From Flavobacterium hydrocarbonoxydans (lineage in GTDB: Bacteria; Bacteroidota; Bacteroidia; Flavobacteriales; Flavobacteriaceae), in contig NZ_WSTB01000008.1 of assembly GCF_009789235.1 (NCBI RefSeq), positions 186,001 to 250,000 of the forward strand: a DNA stretch of 64,000 bases, written 5' to 3'. Under the pieces are notes generated by a model, which saw only the letters and a list, made by a program, of their open reading frames with translations, ran no database searches and was not told the DNA's origin. The position numbers and the translations under genes are program-made. Within the stretch, counting starts at the first letter, position 1. Each line of letters starts with the position of its first letter. Below are positions 35,696 to 42,555 of this stretch, in pieces.

Positions 35696-36763
35696 TTATC
35701 TCAAAGATACATTTTTTTGGGAATTAATTTCTTCCTTTTCTATAAAATTATACAACACAATCGGAAACGGAAAAACCTTTAAATCAGTAAGATTGACTCC
35801 GTTCTGCAATTTTTCTTTAATTTTTATTTTCCAAAACTGAATGTGTAAATGCTGATGTGAAAGCTTATGAACAATTGTGGACTCCCTACAATCTTCCATA
35901 CTTATAATAGTATAAAGCGATAAAATATCTTTTTGAACAGCATTAGACACAAAATCAAAACCAGCAATTTCTGCGGTTTCCAAAAGTGGAAATTCGTATA
36001 AATTATGCCAGATTCCTTTTGCCGTTCTTTTCTGAATTAAAGTATCCCCAAAAACGTCTTCTATTATTAAGTAATTAAAAAACCGATTCGTAACTTTTAG
36101 TTTTTTGGATTTAAAAGGCAAAAGATTGACTTTCTTTTTCTGCAATGCCGCACAACTACTATTAAAAACACAAACAGCACAATCCGGATTTTTAGGCACA
36201 CATTGCAGCGCACCAAACTCCATTATAGCCTGATTAAAGATGGCAGGATTGTCTTTTGGCATTAATTCATTTGCTAAAGCCGTAAATTCTTTTTTAGTTG
36301 CCGGCAAAGCAATATCCGATTCGATATCAAAATAACGCGAAAGCACTCTAAATACATTTCCATCCACAACCGGAACAGCTTCATTATAGGAGAAAGAAGC
36401 GATTGCAGCAGCGGTATATTCGCCAACTCCTTTTAATTTTAATAACTCCTTATAACTAAGAGGAAAGACTCCATTAAGCTCATTGGCGACGAATTGAGCC
36501 GTTTTATGCAAATTTCGGGCACGAGAATAATATCCTAATCCCTGCCAAAGTTTCAAAACTTGCTCTTCATCAGCGTTTGCCAAATCAAAGACAGTAGGAA
36601 ATTCCTTTGTAAAAGCGAAAAAATAAGGCATTCCCTGAGCAACCCGAGTCTGTTGCAACATAATTTCTGAGAGCCAAATATGGTAAGAATTGGTCGTATT
36701 TCGCCACGGCAAATCACGTTTGTTTTGTAAATACCAATTTATCAGTAGGTTATGAAAATTCAT
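35696..36763 (-). CDS. mutY: A/G-specific adenine DNA glycosylase MutY
   Basis: The protein has 355 residues from the ATG at 36763. An upstream in-frame ATG at 36784 would lie beside the -7 box and add MYSKYFA, so it is not used. MutY removes adenine mispaired with 8-oxoguanine. The catalytic E33 sits in WLSEIMLQQTR, the helix-hairpin-helix in LKGVGEYTAAAIASF, and D134 in PVVDGNVFR. The iron-sulfur loop is complete, C-x6-C-x2-C-x5-C (CVPKNPDCAVCVFNSSC). A NUDIX-like C-terminal domain that reads 8-oxoG follows (about 225-350). It is the first gene of the operon with ssb, gldE and gldD. Confidence 0.96.
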   Translation of the reverse strand: MNFHNLLINWYLQNKRDLPWRNTTNSYHIWLSEIMLQQTRVAQGMPYFFAFTKEFPTVFDLANADEEQVLKLWQGLGYYSRARNLHKTAQFVANELNGVFPLSYKELLKLKGVGEYTAAAIASFSYNEAVPVVDGNVFRVLSRYFDIESDIALPATKKEFTALANELMPKDNPAIFNQAIMEFGALQCVPKNPDCAVCVFNSSCAALQKKKVNLLPFKSKKLKVTNRFFNYLIIEDVFGDTLIQKRTAKGIWHNLYEFPLLETAEIAGFDFVSNAVQKDILSLYTIISMEDCRESTIVHKLSHQHLHIQFWKIKIKEKLQNGVNLTDLKVFPFPIVLYNFIEKEEINSQKNVSLR

Positions 36764-36781
36764 TGCAAAATACTTAGAATA

Positions 36782-36789
36782 CAAAAGTA
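36782..36789 (-). promoter_or_regulatory. Candidate -7 box for mutY-ssb-gldE-gldD
   Basis: The minus strand reads TACTTTTG (TAnnTTTG), 18 nt before the mutY ATG at 36763. The transcript leader would be about a dozen nucleotides. Confidence 0.5.
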
Positions 36790-36822
36790 AATGTTTATGT
36801 AATTAAAATTTAACGATTTAGC

Positions 36823-36854
36823 TTGATTAATTATTTTTTTAATTCCTATATTTG
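36823..36854 (+). promoter_or_regulatory. Promoter of the HU gene
   Basis: TTG at 36823-36825, a 21-nt spacer, then TATATTTG at 36847-36854 match the Bacteroidota -33/-7 pattern. The ATG follows 49 nt later. Confidence 0.75.
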
Positions 36855-36903
36855 CAAACTCAAAAAAATAGTACACCATTTATAAAATAAAATAGGAAAG
36901 AAA

Positions 36904-37194
36904 ATGACGAAAGCAGATATCGTAGCGAAAATTTCAGAGAAACTAGGTCTTGAAAAAGGAGATGTTCAAGCAACAGTAGAAACTTTTATGGAAGAAGTTA
37001 AAACTTCATTAGAAACTGGAGACAATGTTTACCTAAGAGGTTTTGGTAGTTTCATCGTAAAGACAAGAGCTGAAAAAACAGGAAGAAACATTTCAAAAAA
37101 CACAACTATTAAAATTCCTGCACACAACATTCCTGCGTTTAAACCTGCAAAAGTTTTTGTAGAAGGAGTAAAAACGAATAACGAAGCAAAATAA
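36904..37194 (+). CDS. HU/IHF-family DNA-binding protein
   Basis: The protein has 96 residues. It is a small basic dimeric nucleoid protein of the HU family. MTKADIVAKISEKLGLEKGDVQATVETFM forms the N-terminal helices as two blocks, and GFGSFIVKTRAEKTGRNISKN with IPAHNIPAFKPAK forms the DNA-bending arm, in which the intercalating proline lies in IPAHNIP. It bends and compacts DNA. The gene has a strong promoter and is followed 31 bp later by a 30-codon basic gene, with which it is probably co-transcribed. Confidence 0.95.
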   Translation: MTKADIVAKISEKLGLEKGDVQATVETFMEEVKTSLETGDNVYLRGFGSFIVKTRAEKTGRNISKNTTIKIPAHNIPAFKPAKVFVEGVKTNNEAK

Positions 37195-37225
37195 TACTAT
37201 TAATTAATCATAAAATCGACACGAT

Positions 37226-37318
37226 ATGCCAAGTGGTAAAAAAAGAAAGAGACATAAGGTAGCTACTCACAAAAGAAAAAAAAGAGCGAGAGCTAACCGT
37301 CACAAGAAGAAAAAGTAG
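37226..37318 (+). CDS. 30-residue Lys/Arg-rich protein, AURKAIP1/COX24-like, possible ribosomal protein
   Basis: An ATG at 37226 and TAG at 37316-37318 enclose 30 codons. The product starts MPSGKKRKRHKVATHKRKK and ends NRHKKKK; 20 of its residues are Lys, Arg or His. This matches a short family I recall as AURKAIP1/COX24-domain proteins in Bacteroidota, related to the mitochondrial ribosomal protein mS38. A ribosomal role is therefore likely but is inferred. The gene is too short for common gene finders. The terminator begins within its last codons. It sits 31 bp after HU and probably shares its promoter. Confidence 0.85.
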   Translation: MPSGKKRKRHKVATHKRKKRARANRHKKKK

Positions 37319-37336
37319 TTTTAAACTACTTTTTTC
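37311..37336 (+). terminator. Terminator overlapping the end of the 30-codon gene
   Basis: The stem AAAAGTAG/CTACTTTT has inner TT/AA pairs and is followed by T. The left arm contains the stop codon. Confidence 0.85.
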
Positions 37337-37615
37337 TTTTTAAACGTTCATTGAAATTTGGGAAATTTCAAAAATTCCAAAAAATAAAAGCCGAAATCCA
37401 AAAAATAAAAAATCAATATTGGTTTAAATTGGAATTTGGAATTTAAAAATTGAGATTTAACTTTTCCCTCCCGGGTTCAATACCTGTTAAAAAATATTGT
37501 TTAATCCATCTGTAGATAAGATTTTAGATCTTAGATTTTAGATTGTAGATTTTTTTAAGTCTATATTCTTTTCTCTATATTCTATTTTCTGAAAAAACAG
37601 ATAAAAATTTACAGT
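37337..37615. other. Intergenic region before rng with short dispersed repeats
   Basis: No gene is seen. It contains the TTGGAATTTGGAATTT string (37428-37445) found also near 19746 and 55865, and several near copies of TTTTAGAT (37525-37555) also found at 47646-47700. The rng promoter was not identified. Confidence 0.6.
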
Positions 37616-39160
37616 GTGAATAAAGAATTAATCATTAGATCTAGTTCTGAAGCCGTAGATTTTGCCTTATTAAAAGATGGAAAACTAATTGAATTACACA
37701 AAGAAGAAGAGAAAAGCAACTTTCAGGTTGGTGATATTTTTATTGCCAAAATCAGGAAACCCGTTGCTGGACTTAATGCTGCTTTTGTAAATGTAGGCTT
37801 CGAAAAAGATGCTTTTTTACATTATCACGATTTAGGACCTAACTTAGCTTCTCAGCTGAAATTCATAAAACTTGTAAGCGCAGGTAAATTAAAAGATTTC
37901 TCCCTAAAAACCTTTCAGTTTGAAAAAGAGATTGACAAAGATGGCATCATTACTGATATTTTAAGTGCCAATCAATCTGTTTTAGTACAAGTTGTAAAAG
38001 AACCTATATCGACCAAAGGTCCAAGAATAAGCGCTGAGCTTTCATTGGCCGGAAGATTTATTGTTCTCGTTCCGTTTTCTGACCGTGTTTCTACTTCTCA
38101 AAAAATAGAAGACAAAAAAGAAAAGGACCGTCTAAAAAAACTTGTATTATCTATCAAACCAAAAGGATTTGGTGTTATTGTTCGCACAGTAGCCGAAGGC
38201 AAAAATACAGCCGAATTAGAAAAAGATTTGCAGAACCTGCTTGGCAGATGGACTGCAATGTGTAAAAAATTACCAACTGCTCAGCATCCGTCCAAAGTAT
38301 TAGGAGAACTCAACAGAGCTTCTTCGATATTAAGAGACGTATTCAACGATACCTTTAGCGGTATCCAGATAGATGACGAAGAGTTGTACCATCAAACGAA
38401 GGAATATCTGCAGGAAATTGCACCTTCAAAACAATCAATTGTGAAGTTTTATCAATCAAACGACACTCCAATTTTTGAGAAATACAATATAGAGAGACAA
38501 ATCAAAACTTCTTTCGGAAGAACGGTTTCGATGAGCAAAGGCGCTTATCTTATTATCGAACATACTGAAGCTCTTCACGTTATAGACGTAAACAGCGGAA
38601 ATCGTTCGAATAAGGCGACTAATCAGGAAGACACCGCCATGGAAGTAAATATGATTGCCGCTGCTGAAATTGCCAGACAACTACGTTTGCGTGATATGGG
38701 CGGGATAATCGTAGTAGATTTTATCGATATGTCTAATCCTGAAAACAGGAAGGTTTTGTTCGACTTCTTGCGAGAAGAAATGAGCGACGATAAAGCAAAG
38801 CATAAAATCTTACCACCTAGTAAATTTGGCCTGGTTCAAATTACCAGACAACGCGTAAGACCAGAAGTTAATATCAAAACAAGAGAAGAAGATCCAAACA
38901 ATGAACATGGCGAAATTGAAGCGCCAATTTTAATCATTGATAAAATCGCATCTGATCTTGACAGAATTCTAAAAACCCACAAGAAAGTAGTACTTAATGT
39001 ACATCCGTTTGTGGCTGCATACCTCAGTAAAGGTTTTCCATCATTACGTTCAAAATGGTTTTTTGAACATAAGAAATGGGTGAAAATCATACCTCGTGAC
39101 GCTTACACGTACTTAGAATACCATTTCTATGATAAAAAAGGAAATGTTATTTCAGAATAA
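37616..39160 (+). CDS. rng: Ribonuclease G/E family endoribonuclease
   Basis: The protein has 514 residues from a GTG start (GTG AAT AAA). It cuts single-stranded RNA, acting in rRNA 5' processing and mRNA turnover. An S1 domain lies at about 35-130 (VGDIFIAKIRKPVAGLNAAFVNVGFEKDAFL region). The catalytic magnesium aspartates are D324 in HVIDVNSG and D368 in VVDFIDM, spaced as in E. coli RNase E (44 against 43). The arginine-rich RQRVRPE segment follows. The CPxCxG zinc-link that joins subunits in the E. coli enzymes is absent: the segment after RQRVRPEVN has no Cys. No long C-terminal scaffold is present, so it is RNase G-like in size. Confidence 0.93.
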   Translation: MNKELIIRSSSEAVDFALLKDGKLIELHKEEEKSNFQVGDIFIAKIRKPVAGLNAAFVNVGFEKDAFLHYHDLGPNLASQLKFIKLVSAGKLKDFSLKTFQFEKEIDKDGIITDILSANQSVLVQVVKEPISTKGPRISAELSLAGRFIVLVPFSDRVSTSQKIEDKKEKDRLKKLVLSIKPKGFGVIVRTVAEGKNTAELEKDLQNLLGRWTAMCKKLPTAQHPSKVLGELNRASSILRDVFNDTFSGIQIDDEELYHQTKEYLQEIAPSKQSIVKFYQSNDTPIFEKYNIERQIKTSFGRTVSMSKGAYLIIEHTEALHVIDVNSGNRSNKATNQEDTAMEVNMIAAAEIARQLRLRDMGGIIVVDFIDMSNPENRKVLFDFLREEMSDDKAKHKILPPSKFGLVQITRQRVRPEVNIKTREEDPNNEHGEIEAPILIIDKIASDLDRILKTHKKVVLNVHPFVAAYLSKGFPSLRSKWFFEHKKWVKIIPRDAYTYLEYHFYDKKGNVISE

Positions 39161-39163
39161 AAC

Positions 39164-39212
39164 AAAAACCGCCTCTCGTCCCGATAACTATCGGGAGATT
39201 GGCGGTTTTTTT
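39164..39212 (+). terminator. Nested terminator hairpin after rng
   Basis: The outer stem AAAAACCGCC/GGCGGTTTTT encloses an inner stem TCCCGATA/TATCGGGA and is followed by T. The inner stem is a CCCGATA palindrome also found at 47659-47676. Confidence 0.85.
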
Positions 39213-39231
39213 ATGCGTTTTTTTTCGCCAT

Positions 39232-39262
39232 GACACGAGCGATAGCGAACTGGCGAAGCAAT
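39232..39262. repeat. 31-bp dispersed repeat, copy 1
   Basis: This 31-bp segment (GACACGAGCGATAGCGAA... GAAGCAAT) is identical to 55620-55650. It lies next to a second module that also recurs, but in the reverse order there. Confidence 0.85.
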
Positions 39263-39295
39263 TCACGAATTATTATAAATTTAAATTCGTGAATT
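39260..39295. repeat. Inverted repeat AATTCACGAATT / AATTCGTGAATT
   Basis: Perfect 12-bp arms at 39260-39271 and 39284-39295 are followed by CGTGGCGG. The same arm sequence, extended to 21 bp, forms the inverted repeat at 47765-47829. Confidence 0.8.
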
Positions 39296-39314
39296 CGTGG
39301 CGGAAAATTTTTCA

Positions 39315-39410
39315 GGAGCAATTTCCAGCTATCCGTTTCAATCTTTTGTTTTTTAAAGAAAAAAACAAAAGGATTTCCACTACTATCTGGGCTAGGGCAG
39401 TCATTTTCAC
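39315..39410. repeat. About 95-bp dispersed repeat, copy 1
   Basis: This module runs from GGAGCAATTTCC through a CTTTTGTTTTTT/AAAAAACAAAAG inverted core to GGGCTAGGGCAGTC. It is closely similar to 55488-55580. Conceptual translation gives NLLFFKEKNKRIST in both copies, which explains spurious ORFs here. Confidence 0.85.
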
Positions 39411-39428
39411 AAGAAGCTTTTCAAACAA

Positions 39429-40187
39429 TTAATCCAATTCATATTCCAGACGAACCGTGATTCTAGCCGTTTTATTTTTACTGTAAGTATCATTTATTCC
39501 GCCATAACTATCCTCTTCCGTAGAACCCTGACCCGTTATTTGAAAAACACCCATACTTGCATTTTTCAATTTTCCTAAACTTCCATCGGCAGTTTTTACA
39601 ATTTTAGAAGCTCTTTCGTTAGCATCTTTAGTTGCGTTTTCAATCAAACTTTGCTTTAAACTCGGTAAATTTGAGTATGTATATTGAATAGAATTTGAAG
39701 CTAATTCAATTCCTGAATTAACAAGTTCCGAAGTTTTGCTAGAAACTTCCTCAATACGTTTCATTAAATTTGGGTTCTTTTTTGCCGAAAACGAAATGGT
39801 TTGTGTAGCCTGATAACCATCAAAAACTTGCTCATATTTAGTTTGAAAACTGTTTTCGGTACTTTCGCTTCGTATTTCTCTAAACTTTTTCTGAAAATTT
39901 ACAGCTCCAAAAGTAAACTCATTCGCCTTAAAGCCTTTCGCAATAAAAAAATCTCTAACAATTTTCTGATCCGAAACAATCTTATTATACGCCGCTTTTA
40001 TATCTGTACTATTAGTTGTAAAACTCCCAGACCAAAGAATTTCATCCGAAACAAAATCTTTTGTACCTAAACCAATTACCGAAATAGAATCGAGATTTGA
40101 GTTTCTGTTCTGGAATGATTTTCCCAAAATCCAAGCGGTGATAATAATGGCAACACCAATTATTATTGAAGATTTAATTTTATCCAT
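39429..40187 (-). CDS. SIMPL-domain (DUF541) protein, membrane-anchored
   Basis: The protein has 252 residues. One N-terminal membrane helix (SSIIIGVAIIITAWILG, about 6-22) is followed by the SIMPL/DUF541 fold (ISVIGLGTKDFVSDEILWSGSF, YQATQTISFSAKK, LIENATKDANERASKIVKTADGSLGKL, ending ARITVRLEYELD). The family is periplasmic or surface-exposed and forms large oligomers in some bacteria; its function is not settled. Here it is 69 bp downstream of the tadA-like gene on the same strand. Confidence 0.9.
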   Translation of the reverse strand: MDKIKSSIIIGVAIIITAWILGKSFQNRNSNLDSISVIGLGTKDFVSDEILWSGSFTTNSTDIKAAYNKIVSDQKIVRDFFIAKGFKANEFTFGAVNFQKKFREIRSESTENSFQTKYEQVFDGYQATQTISFSAKKNPNLMKRIEEVSSKTSELVNSGIELASNSIQYTYSNLPSLKQSLIENATKDANERASKIVKTADGSLGKLKNASMGVFQITGQGSTEEDSYGGINDTYSKNKTARITVRLEYELD

Positions 40188-40256
40188 AAATGCAATTTGA
40201 TTAAGCTACCTAGTATTATTCTGAGACTTAAAATTACACTTTTTATTGTTAGAAAA

Positions 40257-40700
40257 CTATTTTCTTCTCTCAACAAAAAAACGCTTCATCAATTCGGCAG
40301 CTTCGTTAGCCATAATTCCGGAAACAACCGTTGTTTTAGGATGCAGTTTGGTTCCCATCGCCATAAAGCCACGCTGTTCATCGCGGGCACCAAAAACAAT
40401 TTTCGAAATCTGACTCCAGTATAAAGCACCCGCACACATCTGGCAAGGTTCCAGAGTGACATATAAGGTACAATCTTTCAGGTATTTCCCGCCCAGGAAA
40501 TTTGCTGCTGCGGTTATCGCCTGCATTTCGGCATGTGCCGTAACATCATTGAGCAATTCGGTAAGATTATGGCTTCTGGCAATCACTTTATCGGCCACGA
40601 CAATAACGGCTCCTACAGGAATTTCGCCTTTATCAAAAGCCATTTCAGCTTCCTGCAAAGCTTTTTTCATGAAGTATTCGTCGGTGAAAGGATTTATCAT
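40257..40700 (-). CDS. tadA: tRNA adenosine(34) deaminase-type nucleoside deaminase
   Basis: The protein has 147 residues. The zinc site is H56-A-E58 in TAHAEMQAI and C86-x2-C89 in EPCQMCAGAL. The start (FMKKALQEAEMAFDKGEIPVGAVIV) and the segment IVFGARDEQRGF are typical of TadA, which makes inosine at the wobble base of tRNA-Arg. Guanine deaminases share this fold, so the specificity is likely but not proven. A TATTTTTG box stands at 40706-40713, just before the ATG, which suggests a nearly leaderless transcript. Confidence 0.88.
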   Translation of the reverse strand: MINPFTDEYFMKKALQEAEMAFDKGEIPVGAVIVVADKVIARSHNLTELLNDVTAHAEMQAITAAANFLGGKYLKDCTLYVTLEPCQMCAGALYWSQISKIVFGARDEQRGFMAMGTKLHPKTTVVSGIMANEAAELMKRFFVERRK

Positions 40701-40705
40701 AACTG

Positions 40706-40713
40706 CAAAAATA
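40706..40713 (-). promoter_or_regulatory. Candidate -7 box for tadA, giving an almost leaderless mRNA
   Basis: The minus strand reads TATTTTTG (TAnnTTTG), and its last base is 6 nt before the ATG. If used, transcription would start at or very near the start codon. Confidence 0.45.
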
Positions 40714-40879
40714 CATTTTTGAAATAATTTTTACTGAATTAAAAATGAACTATTACTATCATTAAGGATTTTTTCTTTCCCAATTGTATCTAATGCTATT
40801 TTTAATTATCTCTTGTTATTCGTATTCCTAATAAATACGATAAGTTGTAGTTTTTGGAACCAAATATTATTTTTCAATT

Positions 40880-41899
40880 TTACAACAGTTTTTTTCTTTC
40901 TATTCTTTCTTTTGCTTCTGCCACCAATAAATGTATTTTTTCTTCAAACTGCTTTTTAGGAGGCAAATCAGTCCAATATTCGGCAACCATTATTCCGTCT
41001 TTGTGCATTTCAAGAAGTTCTATTTGTTCGCGGCTACTTTCAGCACAAAGTATCAACCCTATTGGTGGATTTTCTCCCTCTTGTTTTTCATATTTATCCA
41101 GCCATTTGAGATACAACTCCATTTGTCCTTTGTACTTGGCCTGGAATTTACCTAACTTTAACTCAATGGCTACTAACCTTTTTAGTTTTCGATGGTAGAA
41201 AAGTAAATCTAAATTAAAATCTTCTTCATCAATAATCATTCGTTTCTGGCGCTCTACAAAGGTAAATCCTTTGCCTAGTTCGAGAATAAATTTTTCTAAT
41301 TCGTATAAAATTGCTTGTTCTAAATCCTTTTCTAAATAAGCATTTCCTAAATTAAGAAAATCTAATAAATAAGGATCCTTGAAAGTGTTTGGTAAGCTGT
41401 TTTCTATTTGAACTGTTTGGGTGTTTGCTATGGCTGTACGTTCAAAAGTTTTGGTTGCAATTTGTTTTCTTAAATCTCTAACACTCATTAAATGACTACT
41501 TACTTGGTGTGCATAGAATAACTTTGCCTCTGGATTCTTGATTGGCAATATCGTTAAAAAATGAGACCAGCTCAATTGTCGTGACAGTGTAACGACAATT
41601 TCTTTATCTGAAAACTGATCAGCAAATTGCATCATTCTCCGAAGGTTTTTTTCTTCAAAGTTTCTCCCATACTTGTTTTCCAATTGTGTCGATAGTGTCA
41701 ACACAATTTGTTTTGAATATTCAGCACGTTTGTTCTGTAATACATCCTGATTAATACGATTACCAACTTGCCAGAATAAAATAGTAAGCGCACTATTAGC
41801 TTGAAGTACTACTTGTTTTTTACTTTCTTCAATGAGATGCGATAATTCAATGAATAAATCATTTTCCCAAATAGATAAATTCTTAGTGTTTTCGGCCAT
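40880..41899 (-). CDS. DUF1016 (YhcG-family) PD-(D/E)XK nuclease-domain protein
   Basis: The protein has 339 residues. The N-terminal DUF1016_N helical domain (about 10-160; ALTILFWQVGNRINQDVL, YGRNFEEKNLRRMMQFA, LSRQLSWSHFLTILPI) is followed by a nuclease domain (about 175-339). Its active-site residues are visible as D231 with E246-L-K248 in VAIELKLGKF, plus AKYKGQMELYLKWLDKYE. The family is common in accessory and mobile regions and is predicted to cut nucleic acid; the biological role is unknown. It is a lone gene with no partner beside it. The 21-bp tandem array at 42207-42479 starts 307 bp upstream of its ATG. Confidence 0.88.
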   Translation of the reverse strand: MAENTKNLSIWENDLFIELSHLIEESKKQVVLQANSALTILFWQVGNRINQDVLQNKRAEYSKQIVLTLSTQLENKYGRNFEEKNLRRMMQFADQFSDKEIVVTLSRQLSWSHFLTILPIKNPEAKLFYAHQVSSHLMSVRDLRKQIATKTFERTAIANTQTVQIENSLPNTFKDPYLLDFLNLGNAYLEKDLEQAILYELEKFILELGKGFTFVERQKRMIIDEEDFNLDLLFYHRKLKRLVAIELKLGKFQAKYKGQMELYLKWLDKYEKQEGENPPIGLILCAESSREQIELLEMHKDGIMVAEYWTDLPPKKQFEEKIHLLVAEAKERIERKKLL

Positions 41900-42206
41900 A
41901 TAAATACTAAATCAACAGTTGTATTAAAAAATAATTTTTACTAAATATCTACTACAATATCCAAAACAATTCAAAACCAGTTAAAAACATATAAATCAAT
42001 TTAAGTAAAAATATATAACGATTACAATATACAAAAACGAATAGAAAGAAAAATATAGAAAAAGCCATACCGGATTCAAAATAGCCCTTTTCCATTTATA
42101 ATTTTAATCCAATTAAACCTGATTAATGATCGAATAGACGATGTGTAGAATATCCTTCTTTTTGAGTTTACACAAACTAATGACTACTCCTCATCTTTAA
42201 CAAAAA
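41900..42206. other. AT-rich intergenic stretch upstream of the DUF1016 gene
   Basis: No gene, hairpin or clear promoter was seen in this 307-bp stretch between the DUF1016 start and the tandem array. Confidence 0.5.
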
Positions 42207-42479
42207 CGTAAAATTTCACATCCGGAACGTGAAATTTCACGTCGGCGACGTGAAACTTTACATCAGCGATGTGAAATTTTACGTCCGGGACCTAAACGTT
42301 CACGTCCGGAACGTGAAATTTCACGTCGGCGACGTGAAACTTTACATCAGCGATGTGAAATTTTACGTCCGGGACCTAAACGTTCACGTCCAGAACGTGA
42401 AATTTCACGTCAGCGACGTGAAACTTTACGTCATTGATGTGAAATTTCACATCAAAGACGTGAAACTTGGCGTTCAGGT
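42207..42479. repeat. Array of thirteen 21-bp palindrome-rich tandem units with 84-bp higher-order repeat
   Basis: Exactly 273 bp divides into 13 units of 21 bp. The type unit is CGTGAAATTTCACGTCGGCGA with centre GTGAAATTTCAC, a perfect 12-bp palindrome; at 42227-42242 this grows to a 16-bp palindrome. Units 42228-42311 and 42312-42395 form two 84-bp super-repeats that differ at one base. No unit has an insertion or deletion. One frame stays open as a heptad (VKFHVGD VKLYISD VKFYVRD LNVHVRN), but it has no ATG, only GTG, with a stop at 42181. A coding role is doubtful. The function is unknown. Confidence 0.92.
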
Positions 42480-42555
42480 TCTTTATTTATGATTGTATCA
42501 AAGAATTAAATTTTAATGAGAAGATTTTATTACATTTAAAACTGAAATTTCAACA

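Noticed and set aside
39199..39432. 77-codon ORF after rng
   Set aside because: It reads through the rng terminator and the dispersed repeats; the same peptide pieces appear in a different order at 55449-55676.
42207..42479. CRISPR array
   Set aside because: The units are contiguous with no unique spacers and no cas genes are present.
42229..42492. ORF of 85-87 codons across the 21-bp array (heptad VKFHVGD repeats)
   Set aside because: It has only GTG starts, no ATG, and the open frame follows from a stop-free 21-bp unit. It is described as a repeat, with coding left open.
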